From positions 2,656,542 through 2,720,541 of the forward strand of contig BSQZ01000078.1 in NCBI GenBank assembly GCA_033239005.1: DNA of 64,000 nucleotides. The letters are read 5' to 3'. Each line of letters begins with the position of its first letter. Within the stretch, counting starts at the first letter, position 1. Under the pieces are notes generated by a model. It was not told where the DNA came from. It ran no database searches and saw only the letters and a program-made list of their open reading frames with translations. Source of the DNA: Lamellibrachia satsuma. Taxonomy: Eukaryota > Annelida > Polychaeta > Sabellida > Siboglinidae. Shown one piece after another: positions 42,016-54,700 of this stretch. The position numbers were made by a program, and so were the translations under genes.

Positions 42016-43305
42016 TCACCCTTCATGGTGAAACACAAATAACATTACTGCCACGCTGTAGTTTGGTGGAAGGCCCTCCAAAACCTTCCACCCCCATTCG
42101 CATACCGATGTAGAGAATATCACGAGTTCATTTCTGGTAATACCGAAGGTACGACACATACTGGCAGACTTCGGTGATATTGCCCCCCGCCAATGGAATA
42201 TGAGGGCACCGAAGAAGACTTCATCTGGTACCCCCTCGAACGGCCAGTTCGCGTGGCACCAATCACGGACAACCGGGTCGTACTTCACGCTCATGCTGAC
42301 GTGGGCATTGTCAAGGTGTGCGTTGTCCGCTACGACAGACGTGTCGACAACCCAGCAAGTATTGTGTGAGTACAACGCTGCGTCCAGGATCTGCGAGCTG
42401 CCACCCCTCACCGTGATCACCAGAGCGCACGTCACCGCCCAGCCGCGGTTCTCCATTTTGTGGAGGAACTTCTCGAGGAGGGCATCATGCCGTTTAATTC
42501 GGTGCCACCATGTTCTAGGGCAGGCCTGGAGGACATGCCCCAAAGATTCAACCCGCCAGCATTCATCACACCTTATGTCCGCCTCGGGTCTACCCCGAGC
42601 GGCTCTTACTTTGTGACAACAGTACAGTATTTGAAGGGCGTGAATGTAGTTGGTCCCCGTTAAGAGGGCCGTACCGTTGGAGACCCAATCGTGGATATAA
42701 GGAACGGCCCGTGAAGACCTAAAGTCGATGTCACCGACCGCCCCATACAGTGCGTTTGCCAGTTCGCATTTGTCATCAACAACACTGTGAATAATAGTTT
42801 CACTCACTTTGAGCGGAGGATTCGTACAGCGTCTCCGCTCATTTGCGAAGGTGCGCGAGTGGGTCACCAGGGCACCGCTTACCGGATCAGACACCCTGGC
42901 CAGACGATCTAAGCGCGCCTTCTTTAGGAGGGGGATCATTAGTCTGAAAGATGGTATACTAAGACCTCCCTCGCGCACCTCTCGGTGAAACAAGGCGTTG
43001 ACGGCTTCATGGGGCAACTTCAGCCACGACCTCAGGCTCAGGCTCCGACAGACCATTTTGTCTAAACGGCGGAGTACACCTCCGTTGCTCCTGGATAGCA
43101 CCAACCGGTGGTAACGTTTGGGCGCCAGGTGATTCTTTAGAAAGTAAATCCATTGTTGAGGATTCAACGGTGTTTTCGTCAGGTGGTTAAGTGGGAGCTT
43201 CTCAGCAGACGAACCACCCTTCCGGGTGCAACACCCTCCCCCCCCCGCTGCAAGGGACACATACGGCGTGGGATCGCAGACCCAACGGCTCGCTTTCCCA
43301 TCCAC
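42016..43305 (-). mobile_element. R2-like (RLE-type) non-LTR retrotransposon, 5'-truncated ORF
   Basis: 429 codons uninterrupted on the minus strand. The first third (RLDKMVCRSLSLRSWLKLPH, then the stretch through RLDRLARVSDPV) resembles the region after the reverse transcriptase in R2/NeSL-type LINEs. A zinc knuckle follows (CDEC, GHVLQAC, then RHDALL), then a restriction-like endonuclease (VVDTSVVAD, LDNAH, KYD). The catalytic PD position reads LD here (QILDAALYS). The RT itself is missing apart from frame-broken traces up to about 43,400. It has no obvious rDNA flank. Confidence 0.8.
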
Positions 43306-43405
43306 GGCTATCGATCGTTAGTGACCTCGACTTATCCGGGTTGAGTGTAAGACCACAATGCCCCAGCGCTCTCTCTCCAGCTGCCAGCTCAAATGCTAAA
43401 CATTT

Positions 43406-43648
43406 TTAGCGTCTTACGAATGTCTGCGGGCAGTGAATTCGAAGTCGAGGCGCTGTTGTTCCCAATGCAAATTCACCAATACTCTTCTTACCGATGCATC
43501 GGTGCAGTGTTGGCGCATAGTTCTTGCGTAGACGCCTATCATGAGTTCGTATGTGTAAAGGTTCGGCCAAGTAAGTCGGCGCCAAGCCATTGACGCATCG
43601 GTACGCCAACACTAACACCTTGAAGTATATTCGACTTGCTACCGGCAA
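43406..43648 (-). mobile_element. LINE ORF2 C-terminal fragment
   Basis: 80 codons; RIYFKVLVLAYRCVNGLAPT is the characteristic C-terminal motif of CR1/L2-like ORF2 proteins. Isolated fragment, frame-broken towards its end. Confidence 0.7.
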
Positions 43649-43998
43649 CTAGTGTAAGCCCCTTAAGACTTGTGGTATGTGGTCTTGCCTTCTGGTGAGC
43701 GTAATTAGTCCTGCGACATTGTTCTGTACTCGTTGCAGTCGAAACATATGTGATGCCGGAAGGTTAACCAAGAGCGAATTACAGTAATGTAGGAGAGGTC
43801 ACAAGTGCGTTTACAGCCGTCACATGATTTGTCATCATCAGATGTCAATATAAACTCCCAAGTTTCATACAAATTATGTCATCTCACGCAGCAACTTTTT
43901 ATGCTTCGTGAATGAAACTTGGAACATGCCTACTATATAGTATAAGGGGTTATGCCAAGTAGAAGTTAAACTGAAATTCACGATTTGGTATTGTCTTC

Positions 43999-44238
43999 GT
44001 GTGTTCATATTTACATTCAATGCTCACTCCAGCCAGAAAGCCCAGACAGCTTCGGTCGTCTGGTTCTGATTTACTTTTTGTTCCCAGAGTTAAGAAAAAC
44101 GCTGGAATGCGGTCTTTCTCGGTTGCCGCACTAACTCTGTGGAATTCACTCCCCGTCAGCGTTACATCAGCAGAAAATACAGTTTCATTTCGCCGTCATC
44201 TGAAAACCTATCTTTTTAATATTGCCTGTCCTCCTTAG
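43999..44238 (+). mobile_element. LINE ORF2 C-terminal fragment, opposite strand
   Basis: 79 codons; LRSSGSDLLFVPRVK, SFSVAALTLWNSLPVSVTSA and FRRHLKTYLF are the terminal motifs of CR1/L2-like ORF2. The stop is at its natural position. 44,240-44,850 shows nothing further. Confidence 0.75.
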
Positions 44239-44852
44239 GCTTAGCTTCTTGGCGCGTCCATCCATCTGTTGATGACTTTTCGCATTGTACACGATCATGA
44301 GAATGCCTAATCCTTTGGTTTTGTTGAACCACAACCTCGGTTCTTACTTATATTGGCACGAAAGAAGTTATTTCATTATCTTTATTACCGGTATTATAAG
44401 AATGTAAAGAGCCATGTTTATGAGTAGCATGTGCTCAGTACAATATGTTGGAAAGTTGTTCAGTGTTTTTTATTTGGCATCTTATATCCTGTTTATTTAC
44501 ATGTGTACCAGGTACAGGACTAGTGCTAGACTTGTTACTCGTTGACTTTGACAGTTTAACGACTACTCACAAGGTGTAGCCTTTCTTGCTCATCCTTCAT
44601 TGTTTTCTAATGATAAAGTTACTCGTATCATTCACGATATCTACAGTTTTCTTATTTTGTGACATAGTTAAAAGAAGTGATTGGAAGTTTTGTAAGGACC
44701 TTGGATACATTTTAGGTTTTTTACTTCCATGATTTTTGCTGGGATCAAGTTCCATATTCGAATAGCTCGGGTGGGGGGATTAATAGACTACCGCATTTAT
44801 TTGGCACGTTGGAACTAAAAATGGTCCATGGTTTTGCGATCATATTAGTTGG

Positions 44853-45000
44853 CTAATTGAGAGGGCAGATCTCTGACCTAATGTTATTTAGAATTTTGTA
44901 GAACGTCATGGCTTGTTTGATAATGCACCACCATTCAAGGGGTTGCCATCCAAGGCAAGAGTTATTAGTAAATCTGATAGGTTTGTTTTTGTATGTGGTC
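44853..45000 (-). mobile_element. fragment of the LINE family found intact at 56-58 kb
   Basis: Minus-strand LGWQPLEWWCIIKQAMTFYK then ILNNI parallels LGWPILERRCIIKQVTTFYK and ILNNI in the 56-58 kb LINE. The rest of the open frame upstream (to 45,215) is unrelated. Confidence 0.7.
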
Positions 45001-45272
45001 ATTTTTAACAAATCTGGCAGTAAAGTGTTGTACTTGTTCAAAAATGTTGATTTATTATAGTGTGTCGGTTTTCTATAGATGAATGTTGACAATTTCTTTA
45101 TTTGTAATAAAACATTGAAATTCCACTGAAGTTTTAAGTTGATCTTTATTGTTACGTAGACCATAGCCAATATTGGCTCCTTACGACTTACCAGAATTAC
45201 AGAGTTTAAATACATTCTAAATGTGCATCTTTGTGCATGTAATTCAACTGTCTTTGATGTATTTCCTTTCAG

Positions 45273-45866
45273 AATTTAACATGCCTGGGGCCCCATTGAC
45301 GAAAGATGAAAAGAATTTCTGGCGTCTGGTTCGCATCATGTTTGAAGATGTACCAGGCAAGCTTCGTGGTTTATTTAAAAGCAAATTTCATGAACACTTC
45401 AAACTAGCATGGGGGGACAACCAAACATCGGGAGAATTCTTCCTCGCCAACTCCAACATAAGACATACATGTCATCGTGTCACTGATGTCATTAAACAGG
45501 GTGACACTGCACAGTATGACTTCACAGCCCTGTTTACATGTCTGCTGTTCTCTGGATGTGGAAATGGGATTCTACTATGGTCGCTTAAATGTTGTGTCAA
45601 TGAATTGCATGAGATGCGACATGACTTGGCCCATGCCTCTTCAGCATCTTTAACGCATGCATCCTTCGTCAAAAAGTTGACATCATTAAACGTCGCATAT
45701 GCACAACTGCAGTGGAACCCCACTGTGATGCGACAATGGGCACGAAACCCCATGGTCACTGCTAAGTGCGTCCACCTCCAACTACAGCTCGATGCTGAGA
45801 AGCAGAGATACACCTCACTTGACCTGATTGTGCCGGACCTTGACCGGACAGTGCAAGAAACAGCAG
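45273..45866 (+). CDS. HEPN-domain exon (DZIP3/hRUL138-like), possible first exon of the PARP gene
   Basis: A strong acceptor (atttcctttcag) precedes AATTTAAC and ATG at 45281; 195 codons follow to a donor CAGCAG|GTATGG in phase 1. After MPGAPLTKDEKNFWRLVRIM and FEDVPGKLRGLFKSKF come an alpha-helical core, the motif ELHEMRHDLAHASSASL with R-x4-H (RHDLAH), then YAQLQW and a helix (QLQLDAEKQRYTSL). This is the DZIP3-type HEPN layout common in invertebrate multidomain proteins of innate-immunity type; R-x4-6-H is the RNase-type HEPN motif. The reading frame past the donor ends unnaturally, so splicing is expected. The next compatible exon seen is at 51,776. Confidence 0.7.
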
Positions 45867-46228
45867 GTATGGGCTGCAAAATTTACAAAATACATTTCGT
45901 TGATTTTTTTTTCCAGGAAAGATTAAAAGTATTATTTAGTGATCAATTGGGGCACTGCATGTTAGCAAAGTTAGTGCGATGGTAATTCTGTTATCTCTAG
46001 GCAAAGTCAATCGCCGTACAATTTTTTCTATCTGGCTATTGCTGTTGTATAGCCAAAGCTCAAAAGTGGGGCGGACGACTCTGCCTATATTATCTCCAGT
46101 TAGCTTTTTATTAGACACCGCCAAATTATCTATGAATTTGACACTGTGAAGGTTAGCCTAGTATTTTCTGAATATATGAAATAGTACTAAACGTGGATTA
46201 CTAGTACTAATTTGTAGGATTATGAATA

Positions 46229-46620
46229 TGGGTTATTCCGTGTCAAATCAACTTTTCCGGAAATAAAAAAGTTGATGTCTCAGACTCAGAATTTTAAAAT
46301 GCTACCGTGTGCACGAAAATTACAGCAGTCTGCATTTCATTGGTGTGTCCAAATTACTAGCATCTATTGTCAGGGATACTGGCAGTAACCTGTTAGTTAT
46401 GTAGGCTTTAGTTGCTATACTTTCAGAATAATTCAGCCTTGAACTTTTACTTTTTCTATATTTAAAAAATGTCAGCATCGACATCTCTGGTATGTTGTTG
46501 AAGTATATTTGATCAGTGTTCCCATTGCTGGTATGTGTCTGAAATGCATTATCATACATTATGGTGTGGTCAAGAATTAATATATGCGATACCATGGATG
46601 AGCAGGTGTGAATTTCAGAA
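46229..46620. mobile_element. inverted-repeat MITE, partial copy
   Basis: Starts GGTTATTCCGTGTCAAATCA and contains, at 46,339-46,472, the reverse complement of 50,928-51,062 (GGATACTGGCAGTAACCTGT and following). Confidence 0.7.
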
Positions 46621-46766
46621 ACCTAAAACAGTGTTGTTTCGAGGGTCCCTTTAATTCAACTATTTTATTTTGGTTTTAATATGAATATTAGAAACTAGGA
46701 ACAAAGTTCTTTCAGATGTTTACAAATAGACAGTGCAGCTGTAATAACAATTAAGATCCTTAGATG

Positions 46767-47546
46767 CAGGGTTGAAAAAAATCATGACTTTTTTAAATCA
46801 AGCAAATCGGATTTTTTTAATTTTTTTTTATTTTTAAAAAATCTGTATATAGACATTTATATAGATGTTTATATTTATAAACTCTTTTAAACATGTTCTA
46901 TTCAAATCGATTTGGGTACTTGTCTTAACAGATTTTTGCATATATAAAGACATAAGGCAATGTCCCCAAGGCCTCATCCCCTGTAGTTGCATAATCTGTC
47001 TTGGAAAGGAAAGCATGCTGTGTGTCTGTGGCTGTAGCAGTGCTAATTATAGTTTGCTGAGAGGGTGGATTAGCACCTGTCCAGGGCTGTGTGTACTCTA
47101 TGAGTATCCAACCAGACTGCAAACTGGTACAGTATTAAACAATTGTCACCAAGACTGTCTCACTGGAGTCAACATACTGAATTGGTAACAACTAGCACAA
47201 ACTCTAAGTGGACTTTAACTCAGGGCTTCTGACTTGAAAAGATACTTTGTCTTGGAGACAAGTTTGTGTGGCTTCACTACATTCAGAAAGGGAATAGCTC
47301 AAACATACACAATGTCATAAAATATTTGACCATCAGGCTATCTGGTGACACAAGTGTGCGCACATTGTGCTTTTGTATTAAAAAAATATACAAAACTTTG
47401 TTGATCTTGATGCTTGTAAACAATTATTTGCGTTAAATTCATATAAATCAGCGATTAAAAAAATCGGAAAAAAAATCATAATAAATTATTTTTTGGAGTT
47501 ATTTAAATCATGATGTAAATCAAATGATTTAAATCAAACAACCCTT
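46767..47546. mobile_element. hAT-like MITE, long copy
   Basis: Termini CAGGGTTG and CAACCCTT with AAATCATGA-rich subterminal sequence; flanks cttagatg (46,759-46,766) and ctaagatg (47,547-47,554), a 7/8 target duplication. No coding sequence. 47,555-48,484 shows no gene. Confidence 0.75.
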
Positions 47547-48492
47547 CTAAGATGGCTTGTGTCCTGGTCTTTGCACAGTCTTCCAGCTAACATTGTTATG
47601 ATTAATGAAGACATTATTATACACCTTCCATCCTCACAGCCTATGGGAGCCATATAGCATTGACAAGGGGCATAAACCATGATATATTAATCCCATTCCT
47701 GTTTGCTGACTTATAAGGCGTTGACCCCCCTATATTTTTATTCAAGGCACACATAACACGAGTGAACTGCGGAGCCTATCTGATTATTCTATGTATCAGC
47801 CATTATGTCTGTGTTTCACAAGCCTTTTTATATATCCCGTCCCCAATCACAACACGTTATTAAAACTGATTACAACCTTATCATTCAAGTAACACTTTGT
47901 GGTCAACAAGCTACTAATATTTTTAGACTCATGTTTGATTGACCGAGGACGAATCTAGCTTTACTGACCTTAAGAAATTGTTGAATTTGTTCAGTGAGAT
48001 GCTGCTATTTTTACACTGGTCATTCATTGCTGCTGCCGTCTGGCCGAGGGCATATTAGCTAGGAAGTATCATTCGGTACAAGTCATTGTGTTATGTCAAG
48101 ACATTATTCCTACTTTGTTCATGACCGTCAGGACGTGACTACGAATAACTCACATTGTTTTACCAGAAGATCTCAGGTTCGACCACAATGTGGCTTTACT
48201 AGTCGAAGTCCATTCACTTTACAATATCTGTATTATGACTACTCTATTTCAGTTCTACTACAGTTATGCTCTTACTAGATCTAATCTGTTGCCTTTTTAA
48301 CAAATGTTTTACGCGTATTAGCATCAAGTTAATATCTGCAAATTCAGCAGTTATATTGATTCTACCTACACAGACAAGCAAGTATAAAGTCAAGATGCTT
48401 AGATACTAATATTATTCATGAAGTCAATGCATATCTGGATTTCATATTCTGTAAACTTATCCCGAAGATGTCCTAATGTACATTATAGTAAT

Positions 48493-48871
48493 CAGGGTTG
48501 TTTGATTTAAATAATTTGATTTAAATCATTGATTTAAATCATGATTTAAATCGCTCCAAAAAAATATAAAAAAATCATTGATTTATGATTTTTTTGACTT
48601 CCGTTTTTTTAATCGCTGATTTATATGAATTTAACACAAATAATTGTTTACAAGCATCGAGATCAAACAAAGTTTTATGTGTTTTTTAATACAAAAGTGC
48701 ACACACTTATGTAGCTGTATTGACACCAGATAGCCTGATAGTAAAATATTTTATGACATTGTGTATACCAGATTTAAAAAAAAGCAAATAAATAAAAAAA
48801 AATCCGATTTAAATAAAAAAAATCAGATTTTTTTTATTAAAAAAAACAAATCATGATTTTTTTCAACTCTG
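48493..48871. mobile_element. hAT-like MITE, short copy in opposite orientation
   Basis: Termini CAGGGTTG and CAACTCTG; perfect 8-bp target duplication atagtaat (48,485-48,492 and 48,872-48,879). It shares ends and the ATAAATCAGCGATT/AATCGCTGATTTAT block with the 46.8 kb copy in inverted orientation. Confidence 0.82.
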
Positions 48872-48967
48872 ATAGTAATCCTAAAGGACATATTGATTAA
48901 TGCGATGCTGTTCCCTAATCAATTCCTAATCTACAACCTTTTGAGAACTGGGCTGGGCTAACCTACT

Positions 48968-49850
48968 GCATCAGTCATGGTACAAGCAAGCATCAGTCAT
49001 GGTACAAGTAAGCATCAGTCATGGTACAAGTAAGCATCAGTCATGGTACAAGTAAGCATCAGTCATGGTACAAGTAAGCATCAGTCATGGTACAAGTAAG
49101 CATCAGTCATGGTACAAGTAAGCATCAGTCATGGTACAAGTAAGCATCAGTCATGGTACAAGTAAGCATCAGTCATGGTACAAGTAAGCATCAGTCATGG
49201 TACAAGCAAGCATCAGTCATGGTACAAGCAAGCATCAGTCATGGTACAAGTAAGCATCAGTCATGGTACAAGTAAGCATCAGTCATGGTACAAGCAAGCA
49301 TCAGTCATGGTACAAGCAAGCATCAGTCATGGTACAAGCAAGCATCAGTCATGGTACAAGCAAGCATCAGTCATGGTACAAGCAAGCATCAGTCATGGTA
49401 CAAGCAAGCATCAGTCATGGTACAAGCAAGCATCAGTCATGGTACAAGTAAGCATCAGTCATGGTACAAGCAAGCATCAGTCATGGTACAAGCAAGCATC
49501 AGTCATGGTACAAGTAAGCATCAGTCATGGTACAAGTAAGCATCAGTCATGGTACAAGTAAGCATCAGTCATGGTACAAGTAAGCATCAGTCATGGTACA
49601 AGTAAGCATCAGTCATGGTACAAGTAAGCATCAGTCATGGTACAAGTAAGCATCAGTCATGGTACAAGCAAGCATCAGTCATGGTACAAGCAAGCATCAG
49701 TCATGGTACAAGTAAGCATCAGTCATGGTACAAGCAAGCATCAGTCATGGTACAAGTAAGCATCAGTCTTGGTACAAGTAAGCATCAGTCATGGTACAAG
49801 CAAGCATCAGTCATGGTACAAGTAAGCATCAGTCTTGGTACAAGCTGCAA
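48968..49850. repeat. 22-bp minisatellite, about 40 copies
   Basis: Unit CATCAGTCATGGTACAAGTA plus AG (or CAAGCAAG). About half the units read CAA|GTAAGC, a good 5' splice-site consensus. 49,850-50,700 shows no gene. Confidence 0.95.
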
Positions 49851-50703
49851 GCAAGCATCAGAAAGTTTATGCAGAACTTTAGAAACATATCAGAATGTTA
49901 TCAGAACTGTATAGAAGTAATCCAACAGTCAACGGCCTTGCTCTGAAGACCAACGTGACAAACCACATGTTTGCATTTCACATGCATCTGTGCAAAGTCC
50001 ACTCAATGAGGTGATGCTACATTTACACTGGGTCATTCACTGCTGTCTGTCCGGGGCCTGCTGCGAGCTCACTCATTACGTTGGACTTTCACTGGGTGGT
50101 GATTTGTAGGGGTAAGACCACAGTTGACCTTCCTGTTTATTGTTTCACACGAATGTAGGGCGTATGAATTAATATTATGTGACATGAGTGCCTTTGAGCA
50201 GGAATAGTCACAGGTTTGTTTGTAGAAGCTATTGGCTGTGAAACAGTGCATTTTTTAAAGAGTTTAACTGGCGGAGGGATTTATGGGAATTTTTCTGCTA
50301 TGGGCCACGTGGGCGCATGAATACATGGCTATTTTTGTCAAAATTGATAGGCATCGCACGTCGGGGCGATTTAAAAGAGCTGGAAGTATGTGATTTTGAT
50401 AAAATTTGGTCAGTATATCAATGAGATGATGGCAGTTGCTGTGGACAATTTTAAGAATTTTTGATGGTTATGTTTTCTTATAATCAGACAAAACATTAAC
50501 ATGGCCACCAATGCAATTCTCAACTGTGGTCTGACTCCTGTAGTCATAGATTGTGTCCCCTGTGTACTGCACTGAAGGCCAACGTGACAAACCACATGTG
50601 ACACACCACACGTTTGCATTTCACATGTATATATAATACATTATTATCCTGCCATCATTCATAACCTTTATCTTGTTTATTATATTGTGTTCGCATTTTT
50701 GTC

Positions 50704-51423
50704 CATGTCAAATCAACCAATGGTCAAAAAGTTGAGCCACATTTATTTTGGATATTTTTGGCCAATTTAGGAGAAAACGCCATTGGGCAGAACAGTGATG
50801 TTCAGCTGCAATATAAATTAAATGAGATGGAACATCATCCTGAAATTTTAATAAGTTGTTTATCTCATAAAGGACTATGCACAGTTAAAAAATTGGGGTC
50901 CTAGGACTTGTCCCACATTCTCATTTTGGATGCTGACATTTTTTAAATATAGAAAAAGTTAAAGTTCAAGGCTGAATTATTCTGAAAGTATAGCAACTAA
51001 AGCCTACATAACTAATAGGTTACTGCCAGTATCCCTGACAATAGATGGTAGCAATTTGAACATTGTACTGTAACACAACAATGAATTACATACTGCTAAA
51101 ATCCTTCTCAGAAATAAAAAAGTTCTTTTCAATTTTCATGCACTTGAATTTTGGATAGTCTATACCAATGTGTCTACATATTCAGCAAATTTCAGAAATG
51201 TAGCTTGTAAACTTCTGAAGTTAGAAGTACCTGAAAACAGATAAAAACAACAGGTGCATTTTTTGTCAGTTACCCCCCCCATAGGGCATTACTGACACAA
51301 TTTGCAGGCAAATCCGTAGTTTTTTCAAAAGTGTTCAGGTATAGTTACTTTTTCATTGGTTAAAATTTAAACAAATTCTGAAACATCAACTTTTTGACCA
51401 TCGGTTGATTTGACACGGAATGA
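50704..51423. mobile_element. MITE with about 30-bp terminal inverted repeats
   Basis: Left end ATGTCAAATCAACCAATGGT (then CAAAAAGTTGA) is mirrored by right end TCAACTTTTTGACCATCGGT (then TGATTTGACACGGAATGACC). About 720 bp, no coding sequence; a second, inverted partial copy lies at 46.2 kb. Confidence 0.8.
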
Positions 51424-51775
51424 CCTATATAATATTATATGTGTGTGTGTGCGTGTGTGTGTACCCACACACATGCATATATATATAATCATCATGGCGT
51501 CTATTTTGAAATAGCCACTGGGTTAGTCAGTTTATCACAGCCATATTCGTGTACTTCATATTAGTGTGATTGTGTTCCAGCCATCCAGGTTAGCTAATTA
51601 GGTAATTATGAAGATGTTCACACAAAGTGATTCCCTTAATACTGGTGTGATTTGTCATATGACTAATGACTTATCTCTATTGATGCATGCATAACATATC
51701 ATATCTTAAGTTATCACAAACAAATTGTGTTGGGTGACCAAGGAATAATTCATTGTTGACTGGGCTGCATTGCAG

Positions 51776-54700
51776 TGATATATGAGAGGACGAACATCAG
51801 TCTTCCCGTGAGGGTTCAAAAGTCAAATGGTCATCTGGACGATGAGTCCTCAGATGATATCTCCGATGATGATGATGATGAGTATGACACAACAGAAGTA
51901 AGTAGTTTTAGTTGTTGCGCAATTAGGGCATTGGGTAATGTTAGGAGTTATGACTACATTTTAATTACAAATCGTGGCCTTAATTTTATTTACTTGATTA
52001 CTTTGAAGGAAAGATGTGCTATCATCAGTGCTTCTCTGTGGTACCTTTATGATGGAGCATTGCATTGTTTCCATGGCAACAGACGAGTGATGACGAAGAA
52101 GAAGTTGAGGAGGCAAAGATGAACTCTCGGATGGCATGTGACATTGAGAGTTTTGGGAAGTTGCACGGTAGTGACTCTTTGACGTACAGGTACATTCAGG
52201 TTCTCAGTTCTCCATGTGTACTATGTGTATCTGTACACAATCCCATCCTGCATTATCAAGCAACAATTGTACAGAGTGTACATAATTGTACAGAGTGTAC
52301 ATAATTGTATAGAGTGTATACAATTGTACATAGTGTACACAATTGTACAGAGTGTACACAATCACCACATTAGCTGTTGTTCTTTACCAATTCTCTACTA
52401 GTCATTTGTTTTTGTCATCAGAGACAGTCTTATGAGTTTCATTTATTACATTATCGTATGTCCACGCATTCTGATGAAATAAACCAACACCAGTGATGCG
52501 TTAATCTGATACAGTTTTATGAGTATTTCAGTCATGATCTTCATATGCCTTGTCATAATTAAGAGACCGTCAGACACCGCCACATCACCTGACACATCAC
52601 CTGAAATTTAAACAGTTTCAAAAACCATCCTGCAAGGCACCCTGGAGGGCAGGAGAAGACAAGGCACCCTGGAGGGCAGGAAAAGACAAGGCCAAGCAAA
52701 GCTCACTGACTACTACCTTCATCTGAATCCTCTCCCTCCTCCCAATCACCCGTTGATCACCTCGTGATGCAGCCAAACATGTCCACATGTTCTTCCAGTT
52801 TGCTTTCTATAAGCAAATGTCTTGCTCACCGAAAACGTACATTTTCGGAGCCAGCTTGGAATCTTATGAAAATGAGATAAACACGTATTTCATGTCTATA
52901 TGCAGTGTTATATGTATATCACTAAAGTTATTTAATAATAACCATGTATAAATAAAACAAATTACGTTTTGTGATGAATATCTCACATCCAGTTGTATTC
53001 TGATGGAAGTTCTCATCTGGCAGTTCAGTCATCATTGTAAGAAAACATGAACAGTTTCTGGAAGAATGTTCTGTGTGGTGTTGATAGTAAAGAGACCACA
53101 ATACAGTTAATTAATTATGCCTTACAATGCACGATGATCACTTAATTTCACTTGATTTGCAGGGCTTTCCCCATAATAGATGACATCGAAATTTCACTCA
53201 GCATTGAAATGGAGATACTTGATGTAAGTTTATTTCACTTTCTCGTATTAAAAAAAAATGCAATTCAACTAATTTTATTCAAAAAAGAAACTTTCATGGT
53301 TATGAGATAACTCTGCAATTACACACAAATGTAATTTATTGCAATTTGAATATTTAATGTTAATGTAATTTAATTATTTATTTTTAATATAATGTAATTA
53401 TTTTCTCTTAATGTTATTTATTTGTTTAATTTTAATGTAATTTATTTATCTAATTGTAAAGCACCTTGAGTAGTTTCTAACTAGATTTGGTGTTGGCATT
53501 ATATGAGTGTAATATTTATTTTATTTTGTTATTTATTTGAAAGGAATACTTAAGAACACTTGTAGTTAACATGTTCCCTTGCTGACATATATAACTATTC
53601 AATTAATTATACTGAGTAATCAAAATAAAATTTATACAGAATTTCTTCATTTAACTTGTTTACATACAGAACAGTGTACAAGTAAATAATTTAGCATTTG
53701 ACTGTAAGCAATTAAAGAGCAGTATTACTGGGCTTGTTGAGCATTTAAATAATGAAACTGGTAGCCCATTTCTCGACCTGCATACAAAGTGTTCAGATAT
53801 AGTGATGTTTTTTTCTTCAGTCAGAGACGGCTGCTGCATGGAAAGTCAAGAAAGATGAACCAATCATCATAAGATTGCATCTGTCGCTGTCTCAGTATCC
53901 TGATGGCCCTGGTGAGTTCTCTTCTTCCTAGTTGATTGCATCTGTCGCTGTCTCAGTGTCCTGATGGCCCTGGTGAGTTCTCTTCTTCCTAGTTGATTGC
54001 ATCTGTCGTTGTCTCAGTGTCCTGATGGCCCTGGTGAGTTCTCTTCTTCCTAGTTGATTGCATCTGTCGCTGTCTCAGTGTCCTGATGGCCCTGTTGAGT
54101 TCTCTTCTTCCTAGTTGATTGCATACGTCGCTGTCTCAGTGTCCTGATGGCCCTGGTGAGTTCTCTTCTTCCTAGTTGATTGCATCTGTCGATGTCTCAG
54201 TGTCCTGATGGCCCTGGTGAGTTCTCTTCTTCCTAGTTGATTGCATACGTCGCTGCTCAGTGTCCTGATGGCCCTGGTGAGTTCTCTTCTTCCTAGTTGA
54301 TTGCATCTGTCGCTGTCTCAGTGTCCTGATGGCCCTGGTGAGTTCTCTTCTCCCTAGTTGATTGCATACGTCGCTGTCTCAGTGTCCTGATGGCCCTGGT
54401 GAGTTCTCTTCTTCCTAGTTGATTGCATCTGTCGCTGTCTCAGTGTCCTGATGGCCCTGGTGAGTTCTCTTCTTCCTAGTTGATTGCATCTGTCGCTGTC
54501 TCAGTGTCCTGATGGCCCTGGTGAGTTCTCTTCTTCCTAGTTGATTGCATACGTCGCTGCTCAGTGTCCTGATGGCCCTGGTGAGTTCTCTTCTTCCTAG
54601 TTGATTGCATCTGTCGCTGTCTCAGTGTCCTGATGGCCCTGGTGAGTTCTCTTCTCCCTAGTTGATTGCATACGTCGCTGTCTCAGTGTCCTGATGGCCC

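Noticed and set aside
42200..42663. Plus-strand open frames inside the R2-like region
   Set aside because: Antisense of the minus-strand R2-like ORF, which has clear motifs.
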